Shown: piece after piece, positions 12,691 to 24,739 of the stretch
Layout of the letters: every line of letters starts with the position of its first letter
Numbering within the stretch: position 1 is the stretch's first letter
NCBI RefSeq assembly: GCF_000764305.2
Contig: NW_025944223.1
Coordinates: 44,562-108,561, forward strand
Direction: 5' to 3'
Origin: Hyalella azteca
Taxonomy: Eukaryota > Arthropoda > Malacostraca > Amphipoda > Hyalellidae
DNA: 64,000 nucleotides
Program-made: the position numbers and the translations under genes
The notes under the pieces: generated by a model
What the model was told of the DNA's origin: nothing
The model's input: the letters and a program-made list of their open reading frames with translations, nothing else
Databases searched by the model: none

Positions 12691-12938
12691 CCCTGACTCA
12701 GATTTTGAAGGCATTCAACGAACACTAGTTTTCACTATATGCAGTTAGCATCACCGTTTATAACTTTGATTACAGTTATAAGAGACCTTTCACACTCAAC
12801 ATAATTCAATTGTATTCGTATGAATATATATCAGTCTGAGGTGTCAGGAGTCAAATACAAAGGTCATTGTTATTTAATAATAATTTCGCCACTAACGCTG
12901 GCACAAACTTTATTTGGCTAAGCCAGCGGAAAGATTAA

Positions 12939-12976
12939 GTCGAGTCGATTCGATTCGAGTCGAGTCGAGTCGAGTT
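12939..12976. repeat. (GAGTC)n microsatellite
   Basis: Short run of GAGTC/GATTC pentamers. Confidence 0.9.
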
Positions 12977-13973
12977 TAAGACGCATTTGGATTTTATGTT
13001 TTAATCGCACCTCAAAACGCAGTGGATCTGAAAATAATGACCATACAAAGGAATCAAAAAGTAGCTAAATCTGATTGGAAATTAAATAATATACCAAATA
13101 TGATCACAATGACAAATATGGCAATAAGGAAGAACTTCTTGAATTCATCACGAAATTGACTTACGTATGTGCTTGGCCCCTACTTTTCCCATTCCTGAAT
13201 GAAAGATGTCCCTTATACATTGAACAGTCTTACTAGCACACTGAGTGATAGCTGCGTGCTAAACAAATGACAGAAATAAAGGAACATAAATGTACATATA
13301 ACCAAGTCATGATATTTCTTAAGTAATATTTCATAGTGGTATATTCAAAAATTTATAAAGGACATAACACCAAATAACCTAGTCGTCGCACGTGTCGAGA
13401 TAAAGAACAACTGACGTGCGAGATGTGGCGGCTAATGAATGGTTCCTATAGAGTGTTGCCATTAGGTTAATGAAGAAAAATACACATAAAGAGAACTTAA
13501 TACTAGACAGGAAAATAAATGCTGTTGTACAGGACAGCCACAATATGCGTGAATGCACAATAAAAGCTAGAGTGAAAGTTGTTTCAGTTAGAATATCAAT
13601 TTTTAATGCAATCATTTGTACTAAATTGTCGACTTTGAGGATCTATAATAAACCTTTAATAATTGAATTGTTTCAAAAATTCTTTTAATCTCTATTTTCT
13701 ACCATACAATGTTTTACTGCACTTAATTAAGAACCGGGAGCTTCTACACTCTATCATGAATCTATATTGTTGCCAGCATTCATATTGACCCAAATACACG
13801 ATGGCGAATTACATCAAATGCAAATAATTCCATACCGCTAAACATGAACTGCGGTATAAATTTTCATAAGAAACTCCATAAAATCATTGTAATCGCAGAG
13901 AATAATCATTTAGTGAATTCTTGATGCAATTTCGCCTTTCTTCGGTAATAAAAGAGAAAATCTTATACAATTA
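12977..13973. other. no gene seen
   Basis: AT-rich sequence. Two opposed open frames near 13.4-13.7 kb carry no recognisable domain. Confidence 0.45.
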
Positions 13974-14016
13974 AGTAGAATAGAAGTGTCAGCACTGAAG
14001 AAATAGGCCCATTAGC
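13974..14016 (-). repeat. interspersed repeat family R1, truncated copy 2
   Basis: TAGAATAGAAGTGTC-GCACTGAAGAAATAGGCCCA matches the constant end of R1. Homology stops after about 43 bases, as expected of a heavily 5'-truncated retrocopy on the minus strand. Confidence 0.75.
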
Positions 14017-14019
14017 ACT

Positions 14020-15780
14020 TAACGAAACTCCCGATGATTGTTCAAGATGATGCTATAAAATTTTTTGGCCTGGCAAAAATGTATAGCAGTGCTACTTGCA
14101 GAACGTATATCACTATTTGGACAATATGACACATTAATTTTTCGAAAAGCGTGCAGAATTACAACCAGCAAGTTAAGAGTCGCCCCATATGTATATGCAG
14201 CTCATTGTGATGCGCGGTAGTCTGGTCAAAGCATCAAACATGGGCTATACAAGCCATAGATCTGGAGACACCTCAATTAGTGATGTTGACGCCTGGATTA
14301 GCATCACTTCCGAAGCCATTGATCCTGTAATTCGCTCGAACTTTAACACGAAGTCTCGAAAACAAGAAATGATTGATGTGTAGTGCTCATGAATTGACGT
14401 GAAATGCCCACGAACCTGCAGACGCCTCGTGTTAGGGAAATGCATGATGAAATTTATAATACGCAGCCTTCGATTTACAACACGATATTAATATTAAAGT
14501 GTACAAGTGAGCTACTGTTACTCTCGGAACACGATTTTTGTGGCACAAATACCAGATACATGGCTATTTTTTTTTTTTTTGGATCATGCTTCTACATAAT
14601 TGCCTGTTGCAAAATTAAAGAAGCATATAATTGTATTCAAAATTGTCACTGAGCAACGTTGTCGTCACTCCCTATGCAAAATCATGAAGCATATCTGTGC
14701 CGAGAAAAGAAAATATTTGAAGAAACTGCATAATTCTTCTGACTGCTACTCAAGTATGAAAAAGATGATATTTTTTCATAACAAAATAGAGACAGCTTTA
14801 TTTTGTTTACTATCGCGCATTCTATGCTATTCAAAAAACTAAGTATTTCTCATGAACTTTCGGCCAAACCAGCTGCGCGCAAAGATTTCAAAAGATTCTA
14901 ATAATAACAATTTCATTTTCTATCAACCAAACAATATAACTTTTATTTCTTTGCAAGTGATTCTATGCGGTCCAAGTTAAGCCGCTTACTGAGGGATCAG
15001 CGACGATGCAACTTAAGCCCGCGGCGGAATATTGAGCGTTTCTTGCGTCGCACACATCTACAAAACATCGTCGCAACGACGCATTTGTTCGGTATAACAA
15101 TCCTGAAAATAAGGACGATTTCAACCGAACAATTCAAATCTTTACATCGTGATTTTACTGGCTTCCGAAAAATTTGAATGAGAGTTTCGAAGCCAAATAG
15201 TGAAGAAAAACATGCGCCAACAAGATTATGCTACGAATTTTCATTTAAATGCCCCATTAACAATCTTTTCACTTACATACGATTGACATACAAAATTAAC
15301 ATATTGCTTCGCTTTGTAAATAAAGTTCTCTACTTAAATTAAAACCCCATTAATTGGCCAAGATCTTCGAACAATTGAAAGAGTTGGTGTTCAGGGAACA
15401 ATTTTTATGGCAATTCTAATTCTGAAGCTACTGGATTTCTTTCAATATTTTTAATATTCCTTTCAAGTGTTCTGTGTGGAAATAAATTTGTGTTTCTTAC
15501 TAGCACCTCTTGTCAAATTTGTAGATAAATCATGAGGTATTTATGTACGACAGGGCGGCCTGATCGACGCCTAGCAGCAGGTATATAATTTCAGAACATT
15601 GCAGTACTTTCTTGCCGCGGTGAAAAATCACCGCTCTGATTAAGAGTGACATTTGCAATTAGGCTCCCTGGCGCGCATCCTAGCAACCAACATAGACTAG
15701 GGTGAGTGAGAATGAGAAACATATTTCGAATGAAAATTGGCTTAAACTTTTCTGTTTGCTCGAATTCACGTATTAATTTT
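14020..15780. other. no gene seen
   Basis: Several open frames of 60-80 codons overlap on both strands, and none is recognisable. A 14-T run ends near 14580. Confidence 0.45.
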
Positions 15781-15788
15781 ATTTACAT

Positions 15789-15866
15789 GATAATCAGATA
15801 CAATCATTCTGTTTATATTATAATCAGATACAAACATTCCGCTTATATTATAATCAACAAGATTTT
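15789..15866. repeat. 30-bp tandem repeat, about 2.6 copies
   Basis: TAATCAGATACAATCATTCT at 15791 repeats at 15821 and, diverged, at 15851, an exact 30-bp period. Confidence 0.8.
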
Positions 15867-15945
15867 TTCACGGTAATCAGTTACAGAAATTTCGGTTTCT
15901 ACGATAAACAGTTACTAATTTTATTTGTTCATGATGATGAATTAC

Positions 15946-16243
15946 AAAGATCGTCTTTATGATGATCACTGAGAAATTTTCTGTCTCATGTTGATTAGCT
16001 CTCATGCGATAGAATATAATTATTTATATTACATTATATTATGTATATATTATATATACATTATATTTCATGATTATTAATCATGAGCTGGCTTAAAAGA
16101 TCGTCTTTATGATTATGACTGAGTAATTTTCTGTCTCATGCTGATTAGCTCTCATGCGATAGAATATAATTATTTATATTACATTATATTGCGTATATAT
16201 TATATATACATTATATTTCATTATTATTAATCATGAGCTGGCT
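15946..16243. repeat. 150-bp tandem duplication
   Basis: TCGTCTTTATGAT at 15951 recurs at 16101. The two 150-bp copies run through the same GCTCTCATGCGATAGAATAT block, an AT-palindromic TATATATTATATATACATTA stretch and TTAATCATGAGCTGGCTT, with only a few differences. The duplication looks recent. Confidence 0.9.
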
Positions 16244-16249
16244 TTTCTG

Positions 16250-17140
16250 GTATTGATGAGATGTATGCTGGGTTGCTAGAGCTTTTAACCTCAAGATCTT
16301 TCAGTAAAACATTTATTTGGTAAAGTCTTAAGGGTTGCGACACGTGGATAAAACATGGGGTTCAAAAGGTGCAGACCAAGTTACCTTTGACCTAGTCAGC
16401 TAAATATACGGACTTTGCTCCCAGTATTTAAATATCTCGCTGTAATGCGTCATTTTTTCCCACTGATAACTAAGAATGAACAAGTATTCTAGGAGCCACA
16501 GCGAGCACGCTTGACATCAACAAATACATGCATTACATGTAAGAATGTAAGTTTTAATAGTGAAATAAAATTATCTTCTTTAAAATTATCTTTTATACAA
16601 CTCTGAGCTCACTAGTAAAATTTAAGATATAAACCAAATCACAAGAAATGAGAATACGTACGAAAAACAGAAATAAATTTTAACGATTAATATGAGAACT
16701 GCTTAAAACGTAGCTCCAAAACTGAAAGTAACTCTCATTGGTAAGGAATCCGTGCCCGGTATTTCCAGAACGCCTTCGTCTAATCCCTCGAACTTTCTGA
16801 GCACTAAAACTCGCTCAGGAATCATAGATACATTTCATGCCGTGATATTTAGTGACCAAGATCTTGGCTGTCGAGAAAAGTCTCGACCACGAGACTCGTT
16901 AAATTGCCGGCATCGAAGGATTTTCTTGGAAGAAGCTCACATATTTTGTGGCTCTGCCATCAACAGGCCTGCCTCAACTCCCACTGGTTATCACATAACC
17001 GCAGTCATCGTCATGACGCATCAAGTCTATAATGTGTTGCTATGTTAACTTTGACCATAAGCCTTTCTGCCATTTTGTTGCTATGTTTTTTAACATTTCG
17101 TAGGGAGCCCTGCTTCTAAAACAGTTTTTTTTTTATTTGA
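16250..17140. other. no gene seen
   Basis: A 98-codon open frame at 16752-17048 (+) shows no recognisable feature. Confidence 0.45.
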
Positions 17141-17204
17141 GCCGTAGTCAAAGTAACTCGATATTGCGCAATGCTTATATGGAGTCGCGTAATGGTGTTA
17201 GGTC

Positions 17205-17365
17205 TCACTGCAAGGCTGTGCGTGTTTGAGACCAAACGGCAATGTACGGTGTTTGGTACGGCAATTAAGGTACGGCAATGCTGAACGGTACGACAACGTG
17301 TACGTGTTTGTACGGTACGTATTTGGTACGGCAAGGCTGTACGGTGGTGTTTGGTCTCACGGCAT
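17205..17365. repeat. imperfect GGTACGGCAA-type repeats
   Basis: Irregular copies of TTTGGTACGGCAA and GGTCTCAC(T/G)GC blocks. The pattern is scrambled, so no single period can be given. Confidence 0.6.
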
Positions 17366-17993
17366 AGCTCGGAGCTTGGCTGTAGAGTTTTTATAATTTG
17401 ATACTGATTTTCCTGTCGCTGTACTTATCTGCTGAACAAAAATGAGATTAGAATATCAAATGTTGATGACGAGTGTGAAGAAAAATATTAGAATGAGACA
17501 GTGCGCGTGGTAAGAGTGTTAGACGCGAAACGTAAATATATGAAATGGTTCATCGAAAATAAAAATGAACAATAGACCTGAAGATGCATCTTTCGATATT
17601 CTTAGCCATATTTTTGAGCAGTTTTAATCGTCATTCAGAAAATTTTCGAATAAGCAAATTATTTAGCAGGCAGCTACGAAAAAAACCTTTAAACGTTGTG
17701 ATTGCAATTCAGACATCGCGTGCAGGGTTCAGATTAGGACGTTGTTTTCATCATAGGACAATAATCAACACTGCTTAGCAGATCCTCATTGAATGAAATG
17801 GCTCCATAGTAAACATTTTTTTGTGTTGAATAGCACTCGTTTTGTCCTGATTATTCGTTACTTGACATACGTAATTTAAAGCGCGCAGCAGCGTGAAATA
17901 CTTAACAACGAAAATACGCTGCCCTTGATTAGAAAATAAAAAAATACGAAAATACGATAATAAAAATTAAAAAAAATACGAAAATACGCTGCC

Positions 17994-18055
17994 CTGAGTA
18001 TAATTTGCTTCACAAATTATACTCAGCGATGAACATGAAATGCGTAGTTTCATGT
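17994..18055. repeat. two perfect hairpins in a row
   Basis: The first has a 14-bp stem, CTGAGTATAATTTG, with a 5-base loop (17994-18026). The second has an 8-bp stem, ACATGAAA, with a 7-base loop (18033-18055). No gene lies next to them, so no role can be assigned. Confidence 0.8.
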
Positions 18056-18059
18056 TGCC

Positions 18060-21000
18060 TATGAAGCAAATGCTTCGCGTGGCGAGCCAGTCATGCCCCA
18101 ACCTCGTCAAGGCGCAAGGGCGTCAGGTTCAGGCCAATAAAATTTGATGCCCTCAATCGAAGTCTGACAAGTCAGGAACCCTCGTATAAGCCTAAGCTAT
18201 TGATGAAGCAGCTTTGCCTTTTATTTCCACTCGCGTGATTGAATAACCTGAGAGTTTTACGGTGCCCAACATCTGCAACGTTTGAAACGTGACGCTGGAG
18301 GTAAATATTGCGCGGACTCTAGAAAACTGACGAGGAAACGTGAGCTCAAGTGGGGATTGTTTCGAGTAGCGCTCTTGAGTTTAGAGAAGAATATAGGCAG
18401 TCCCACCTACTGTAGCGGTACAATGAAATGCAGCTGACATTCACGGAAGCCAATTTGCCGCAGCATAAAAATAGCCTAGACATTTATTGTAAATAGTGTA
18501 ATCAAATTAATCAAAATGTGAAATTGAAGTCAAAAGTAACCAATCTATTAGATATTATTGAATTATTCCTTCTTCCTCCGATTACGGTTGGTCGCCCCAG
18601 ATGTTCGTTAAGCGCACTCCTCGGCAACAGCAGAAGCAGGAGCGGTCGCGGCAGGCTGCCCCCACAATGGCGCAGTAACTCCTGCTTTCTGCCAGAGCTC
18701 AGAGTCAGCGAGAAATAATTGCTGGGGCTTTGATCAAAGTTACGAGGCTTGTTTGTGGGACTTAAAGAAGCCGCTGGGATGAAGTATTTGACCCGCAGCC
18801 CCAACAGGCGAATGTACGGGAAACGTTTGACGTCCACGTGTCCCAATTCGTCATTAAAATAACCACAATGAAGTGGATTATACACAATCTTTGTCGTAAA
18901 TAATAGAGCATTGCAGCCGTATATTAGAACATGGAGAGGTCATCGACTGAACATTCAATATGGTGTTTCAATTCAAAATCCGCAGTTTCCTCAAATTAGG
19001 CCAACTAAAACACATCGTCTAATAGGAGCCTTATATGGGGATGCAATAAACTGTTCAATTGCAAAAAAATACCGTAACATCTAATTAATCTACATATGCC
19101 ATATATAATATAATAATGCAATACACTATCTAATCCAAGCTCACAACAACTATCACAATGTACCATCTAGTCGATGCCTTGGTCACTGATGCAATTTGGT
19201 ACAGTGTAAATGAAATCAGGCGCCAAATAATGAAACATTCCGCGCCACAAAAATTTCATATATAGTCTTATTATTAGTACTGCATACGAACTTATCAATG
19301 CGGACTATCGTTCAATTAAAGGCGCCTGTGAGTCGCCTTTAATTTCCAATAAAGGTGAGGAGCGCGTGCGACAAGTTGGCCGCCTGGAGCAACCGCGGCA
19401 GACCTCACGGTGACATGATTTTTACGGACAATAGGCGGCCATTCGATGGACATCTATAACACGGACGTGATTTACGCGGATCAAGTATTATGCCTCAACA
19501 TTCCCGCCGAGATGCTGACGCAGCAAAAGCTTAGAATGCAACGCCGGACTCCTTGTAAAGCCGGTGAGCTGCAGCACCGCGTTTAGTGAAGGAGGGACTA
19601 CGGTGAGCTGCCTGCAAGCCTCAAAACTTTACATTTTCATAGACCGCTGGATGAGAAAGTTCTGCTTGTTTCATACTTCATGCTCTATTAATAATTTGAG
19701 CGTAGTAATGATTTTCTAGACCAAATCCGCTGCGTTATCCGCGCGTCATATTTCTTGCTTCTCAAAGCTACATTTTTCTGGATGACAATTAATTGAGAAG
19801 AATTGGAATAAATCACTCACACAAATTTAATCATACTTCATGACAAATAATAGAAACTTCAGCCCTGATATCAGATAGCTTGTTTATTTGTGAGAATTTT
19901 CTGAATGATTTTCACAAAATCTTCTACGATAGAAATCAATCTAGCTTCCTACATGCATTCAATTAGAGAGAAACTGCAAAAAGTGATAAATTTTATGGCA
20001 ATCGAACAATAATTACAAAAAATTGCTTGCTGGAGTAGTACAAAATTCCTATAGACAGAAAATTATGCAAGCAAAATTTGATTCTGAATTTAAATGACAC
20101 TTTGACTGTAGAATAGCAATCATGTCGATTATTATCCTGTGGAACGACAGCGAAGGTTGAAATAAATTACATGCATTGTCAGCAACGTTCCACATGCGTG
20201 CAACGAAATATCTCGTGCTTCATTTGAAATGCAGGCTCGTTCGCCCCAATAATTAATTTCTGGACACTCGACCTGACAAGGGGAAGCTTATCGTCCCTGC
20301 GTGCACCATGGGTGATGATGACATGCAGAATTGCCAGGCGCGTAGTGAGACTGAAATGGTCGCTGTCATGGTCGCGTTCTGATTGCCAGCTTTTTAGGTC
20401 GCTGAAAGTCACCGGGGAAACTGAGACACATTAAAATTTCGAGCGCGAAATTTTCTCTATTTTAGCCAAGTTTCTTAATAAGGAGCTAACGAGGACAAAG
20501 TTAGCGATATGGTCGAGCTGGCAGGGACCGACGAGGACGGCGGAGCGACATTGCTTCGCCGAACATCTCATTGAAGAGGAGGAATCTAATTTGGGTGCGA
20601 CGTGTCGATGATGCTGGCCGAAATGAGCTTATATATAAGATCATTATGACGCACGAGGTCCGTACAGTGAGAGGCAGCAAGGAAGAGATTCTCCGAGTCT
20701 CTTCAACAAATCACAAGAGCAGCTTAAGTTTAAAAGGATCAGTCACAGGTGAGGAATATAAGACTACAGCGTATATAATTTATCAGCAGTTGATAAGTGC
20801 ATCACATCAAACGTCTTGCACTGGCATCTCCATCCAGTGCAGCATCTGCTACGCCTCAAAACATGACTCGCTTTTTAAAATAGCCCTCATGGTAGCTCTC
20901 GACCGTCCTCATTGCACTCAAGCTGATGAAAACCGCCAGCAATGATGCATTTTCGACGAGACAATAAACCGATCAAGCGCTGGAGATTTAGAAATGAAGT

Positions 21001-22900
21001 GAGTGCTTAGGAGAAGGGCTCAAGAGAATGAAGTGCATCAAGAGAATGAGAGAGCACAAGCGCTTAAAATTCAAGTCAAGCCTCGCCTAATGCACTTGTT
21101 CTGCAGCTGAACTACACGATGCCCCCTCACAATGGCAAAATTCTTCAATAGCGCACATCCTGCCTGCAAACAAACGAAGCCTGGCTAATATTTGCTACTT
21201 ATCTTCGCCAGGGCCGTACTTTTTGCACCAGCATCGCCTGGCAGTCGTGATAAAGGGTGCATCTTTAATCCTACTTCTTTTCATGAGCGAAAAATTCGCC
21301 GGTAAAAGCCCGGTGACGCTGACCGTGTTGATGTAACGCTCCTGCGCCATTTTTGGCGGAGAACTAACGGCAGAAATTCGCACCAGCAGAAATAGCTAAT
21401 TTCAGCTACTTTGTTAATTGGACGCTTTTGGGCAGCTGCCTTCAAGAACCCTAATGGTAATTTAATGTTGCGTTCAGTGCAGACTCTGGCGCACGGAACA
21501 ACCACATGCAAGGCGCTGCATGTGGCCCTGCAGTTACACTGTATGGATCACTCGACTGCCACGTACTCAGCAACAGCGTGAAAGATAATTTTTTAGGCAA
21601 ACTGGCTTTGACAGGAGAAAAAAAGTGGCGCTGAAGAAGATACTTTCAGAAATTGTCTGTTAATATGAAAAAAGTCCTGTAAAGAATCGGACTCAGTGCG
21701 ACGGATAAAGTTTTGCTGGTGTCTTCAGAATTTGTTCAATATTAATACGGCTCAATAAAAATGCGGTGATGATGATGCACATTGTGATTCAAGTTTCCAA
21801 ATTCAACAGTCTGTCTTTAAGGAAACATCTTGGAAATGCTAAAATTAATCAAATCGCTGATGAATGGGGATTTTGATAATGCGTGTTAAATTTATTAATT
21901 TTAGGACTTAAAAACGTTACGACATCCACAGACACGCGGTGATCCCTTAGTGAAGTTATATGCACATGAAACAACAGCTTCGTGACAAATAATAATAAAA
22001 ACTACTATACGAACTACTACTACTAAAAACTACTACTAACAATCGTAAACTTACACTTATAAATCTCATAAGCAAAGAAGCACCAATGGAACAATAGTGA
22101 AAAGTAGCTCGGTGTATCATATAAGTCAGTTATGTATAATACTTATGATTTTGAAGAAGGGTTGGTCAAAAACTACAGATAAAGTTTAGAGACGCTTGAG
22201 GTAAAGTGAGGCCGTGAGGTGTTCTTCACGCGGTCACGTCAGACGAAGTATCCCGCGAGGCTGGCGAGTGTCTCGGTCCAGAATGTTGATGAGGCGCGTG
22301 TGACCGTCTCATATAGCCATAGCAGGGGCGTCGGGGCTTGTCCTGCTGGATGGACTACGATGTTGACTCCATGAACACTTCACACGACTAACAAATTTGC
22401 AATATTGTTCGTTATTATTTCATTACCTCGAAAAGCTAGTACATTATTTGTTTTAAAACATTTATTAAGGTAAATATTTACGCTAACATCAAGGGAATTT
22501 ACATGATAAATACGGGAAAATCGCCTCATGGGATCTGGCTACCGAAGCTTGACTTAATCGTTGAAAAATGTATAATTATCTACGGTTTGCGCGATCAAAT
22601 ATATTTAAGAGGGCCGTAGAGAGTAAGATTTGAATAAGAAAAATATTGAACATGATCTGAACAACCTACAATGTCCATTAGCTATATGTCTTCAGTTCGC
22701 GTATTCGTTTGCTCAGTGTTCGTTAAGTTCATCATAACTCGACACAAAGACAGTTGCAGCTAAATGTTACGACGTCTTTGTCACTCTTTGTTTAATTCCA
22801 ACAATAGTTCACAAATATTGTCCACTCTTCTGAATGACGCCCACAAATTGCAACACGGATAAACGTGACGGCCGACGTTGTTGTCGCGCCAGCGCAAAGT
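18060..22900. other. no gene recognised
   Basis: Longest open frames are 124 codons (18511-18885, minus; 20571-20945, plus). Neither has a motif, low-complexity signature or splice context that I can tie to a family. Short runs of ACTACTA occur near 22.0 kb. Confidence 0.4.
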
Positions 22901-22903
22901 TTC

Positions 22904-23115
22904 GCTTGCACCTCTCCGCCATAAACGCTTGCACCTCTCCGCCATAAACGCTTGCACCTCTCCGCCATAAACGCTTGCACCTCTCCGCCAAAAACGCTTT
23001 CTCCTCTCTGCAATAAACGCTTGCACCTCTCCGTCATAAACGCTTGCACCTCTCTGCCATAAACGCTTGCACCTCTCCGCCATAAACGCTTTCTCCTCTC
23101 TGCCATAAACGCTTC
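22904..23115. repeat. 23-bp minisatellite, 9 copies
   Basis: Units begin with GCTTGCACCTCTCCGCCATA at 22904 and recur every 23 bp to 23088, with a decayed tenth start at 23111. Two unit types alternate loosely (TTGCACCTCTCC and TTTCTCCTCTCT). 23 is not a multiple of 3, so the open frames across it on the minus strand are repeat artefacts. Confidence 0.95.
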
Positions 23116-23119
23116 ATTC

Positions 23120-24530
23120 TCTGTGACTAGCTCTATATTTTAACGTACTATTATTAGTATTATCAAATTAACTGTATTCTTAGCTCGTAGAAATAGCTGT
23201 CTAATTTTAATTTCCGCAATTAAAACAGCCAAAAAAGCGAGTAAACTGAAAATCAAGTGGTACGCTGCATCTGCGGTGTGTTATGGAGATCGGCTAGCGT
23301 AATTACGATTATTGCAAATTCTTCACCGAACTGAATTGAAAACATCAAAACACGAATGAAGATTGGAAAAGAGATGCTGAAACTTTAATGATCATATCAC
23401 TTACGATAATGTTAAGTTTTTCTGACACTCTTGAACTTCCCAATTATATTAACTTTTTTATATGAGACGTAATCCAGATAAAATTGCGGAGAACCAACTC
23501 ATAAGAAGATTGCTCCGGGCCAGGCTATTTTTTTTTCTTATTTCCAAGCTATTAGTACCAAATGAATATGTCGTCAAAGATAAATTCTTCCTTTTTAATC
23601 CCTTATGTCTTGTTGCAATTGATATTTAATCGTACTCGTATAATTTTTACGTCTGCTAAATACTAGATATCAACTTTTATTTCCCGTCCGGAAACACGAT
23701 TTTGCAACAGAATTTTTCTTATGATGAGGAAAAATAAAGTCCAAATTGTTCGGCATTATGGATGTAATTGGATGTAAAATTGAACACGTGACTACAATCT
23801 CGAATTTGTAATCATTTTTAGTGTTTGTATTCAACCTCAAATGCCCCAAGTTTGCCGAAAGCAATACCTATTTCGTGCGGCGATTTCGCTCGAGCTGATC
23901 TCACTGCACCCCAATTTCCCGCCTTAATTTCCGATCAAAGGAAAGTCAACTCAGCAATATCTCCAATTTGATGATAAAAGACGTCCTTAAACTGTCAACA
24001 AACGCTGTTATAAAGGAACGATCTATCGCAGAACTGCAGGCGACGGGTGTAGATATTCTGAAGTGAATGTAGGAGCGTGGGGATGTCTGGATGACGTGTT
24101 CTTGCTGAGAATGATGAAGACATTCGTGCTTGTGTGTCGGATATGGCAGAGAGTGCAGGAGCGTTTATATGTCTGGATGACATGTGTTCTTGTTGCGAAT
24201 ACTGAAGACATTCGGATCGAGAATGAAAGTTGTGCGAGAATTAAAGTTCAGAAGGCATTATGCGAGAATTATAGTTCTTAGGCAAGCCTGATTTGACCGT
24301 AATCCAGTTTCCAGCAACATGAAGTTTTGAGGCCGAATTTCTCACAAATTTAAAGGTCGGCCGAGGTTTCCAAATAACCCCAAGTTCGGATTTGTCCGTA
24401 TGTTATCCACAAATTGAATAGGAAAACTGGAGTGATAGAGCTCTTGATTTACGATTACATTAATGCTTTGAAGTTATTATTGAGTCTCCGGAGCAAAGAG
24501 TTCTGCATTAGATCAAGTGTTATCTGCAGC
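23120..24530. other. no gene seen
   Basis: AT-rich sequence. Weakly repeated GTCTGGATGAC and TGAAGACATTCG blocks occur near 24.08-24.21 kb. Confidence 0.45.
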
Positions 24531-24540
24531 TTGGCAGAGG

Positions 24541-24729
24541 GTGGTGTCGAGACTGATGCTCTGCCAAGTGGTGTCATGACTGATGCTCTGCCAAGTGTTA
24601 TCATGACTGATGCTCTGCCAAGTGGTGTCGAGACTGATGTTCAGCGGAGTGGTGTCATGACTGATGCTCTGCCAAGTGGTGTCGAGACTGATGCTCAGCG
24701 GAGTGGTGTCGAGACTGATGCTCAGCGGA
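24541..24729. repeat. 27-bp minisatellite, 7 copies
   Basis: GTGGTGTCGAGACTGATGCT starts at 24541 and repeats every 27 bp. Copies differ in two blocks (CGAG or CATG; CTCTGCCAA or CTCAGCGGA) that are shuffled between units. 27 is a multiple of 3, so one frame stays open with a 9-residue repeat (GVETDALPS). Nothing else supports coding. Confidence 0.95.
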
Positions 24730-24739
24730 GTGAGTAGTA

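Noticed and set aside
20571..20945. 124-codon open frame
   Set aside because: No recognisable motif, and no flanking exons or promoter signals.
22781..23106. Minus-strand frames with RCKRLWRRGAS repeats
   Set aside because: They arise from the 23-bp minisatellite; the same peptide block cycles through all three frames.
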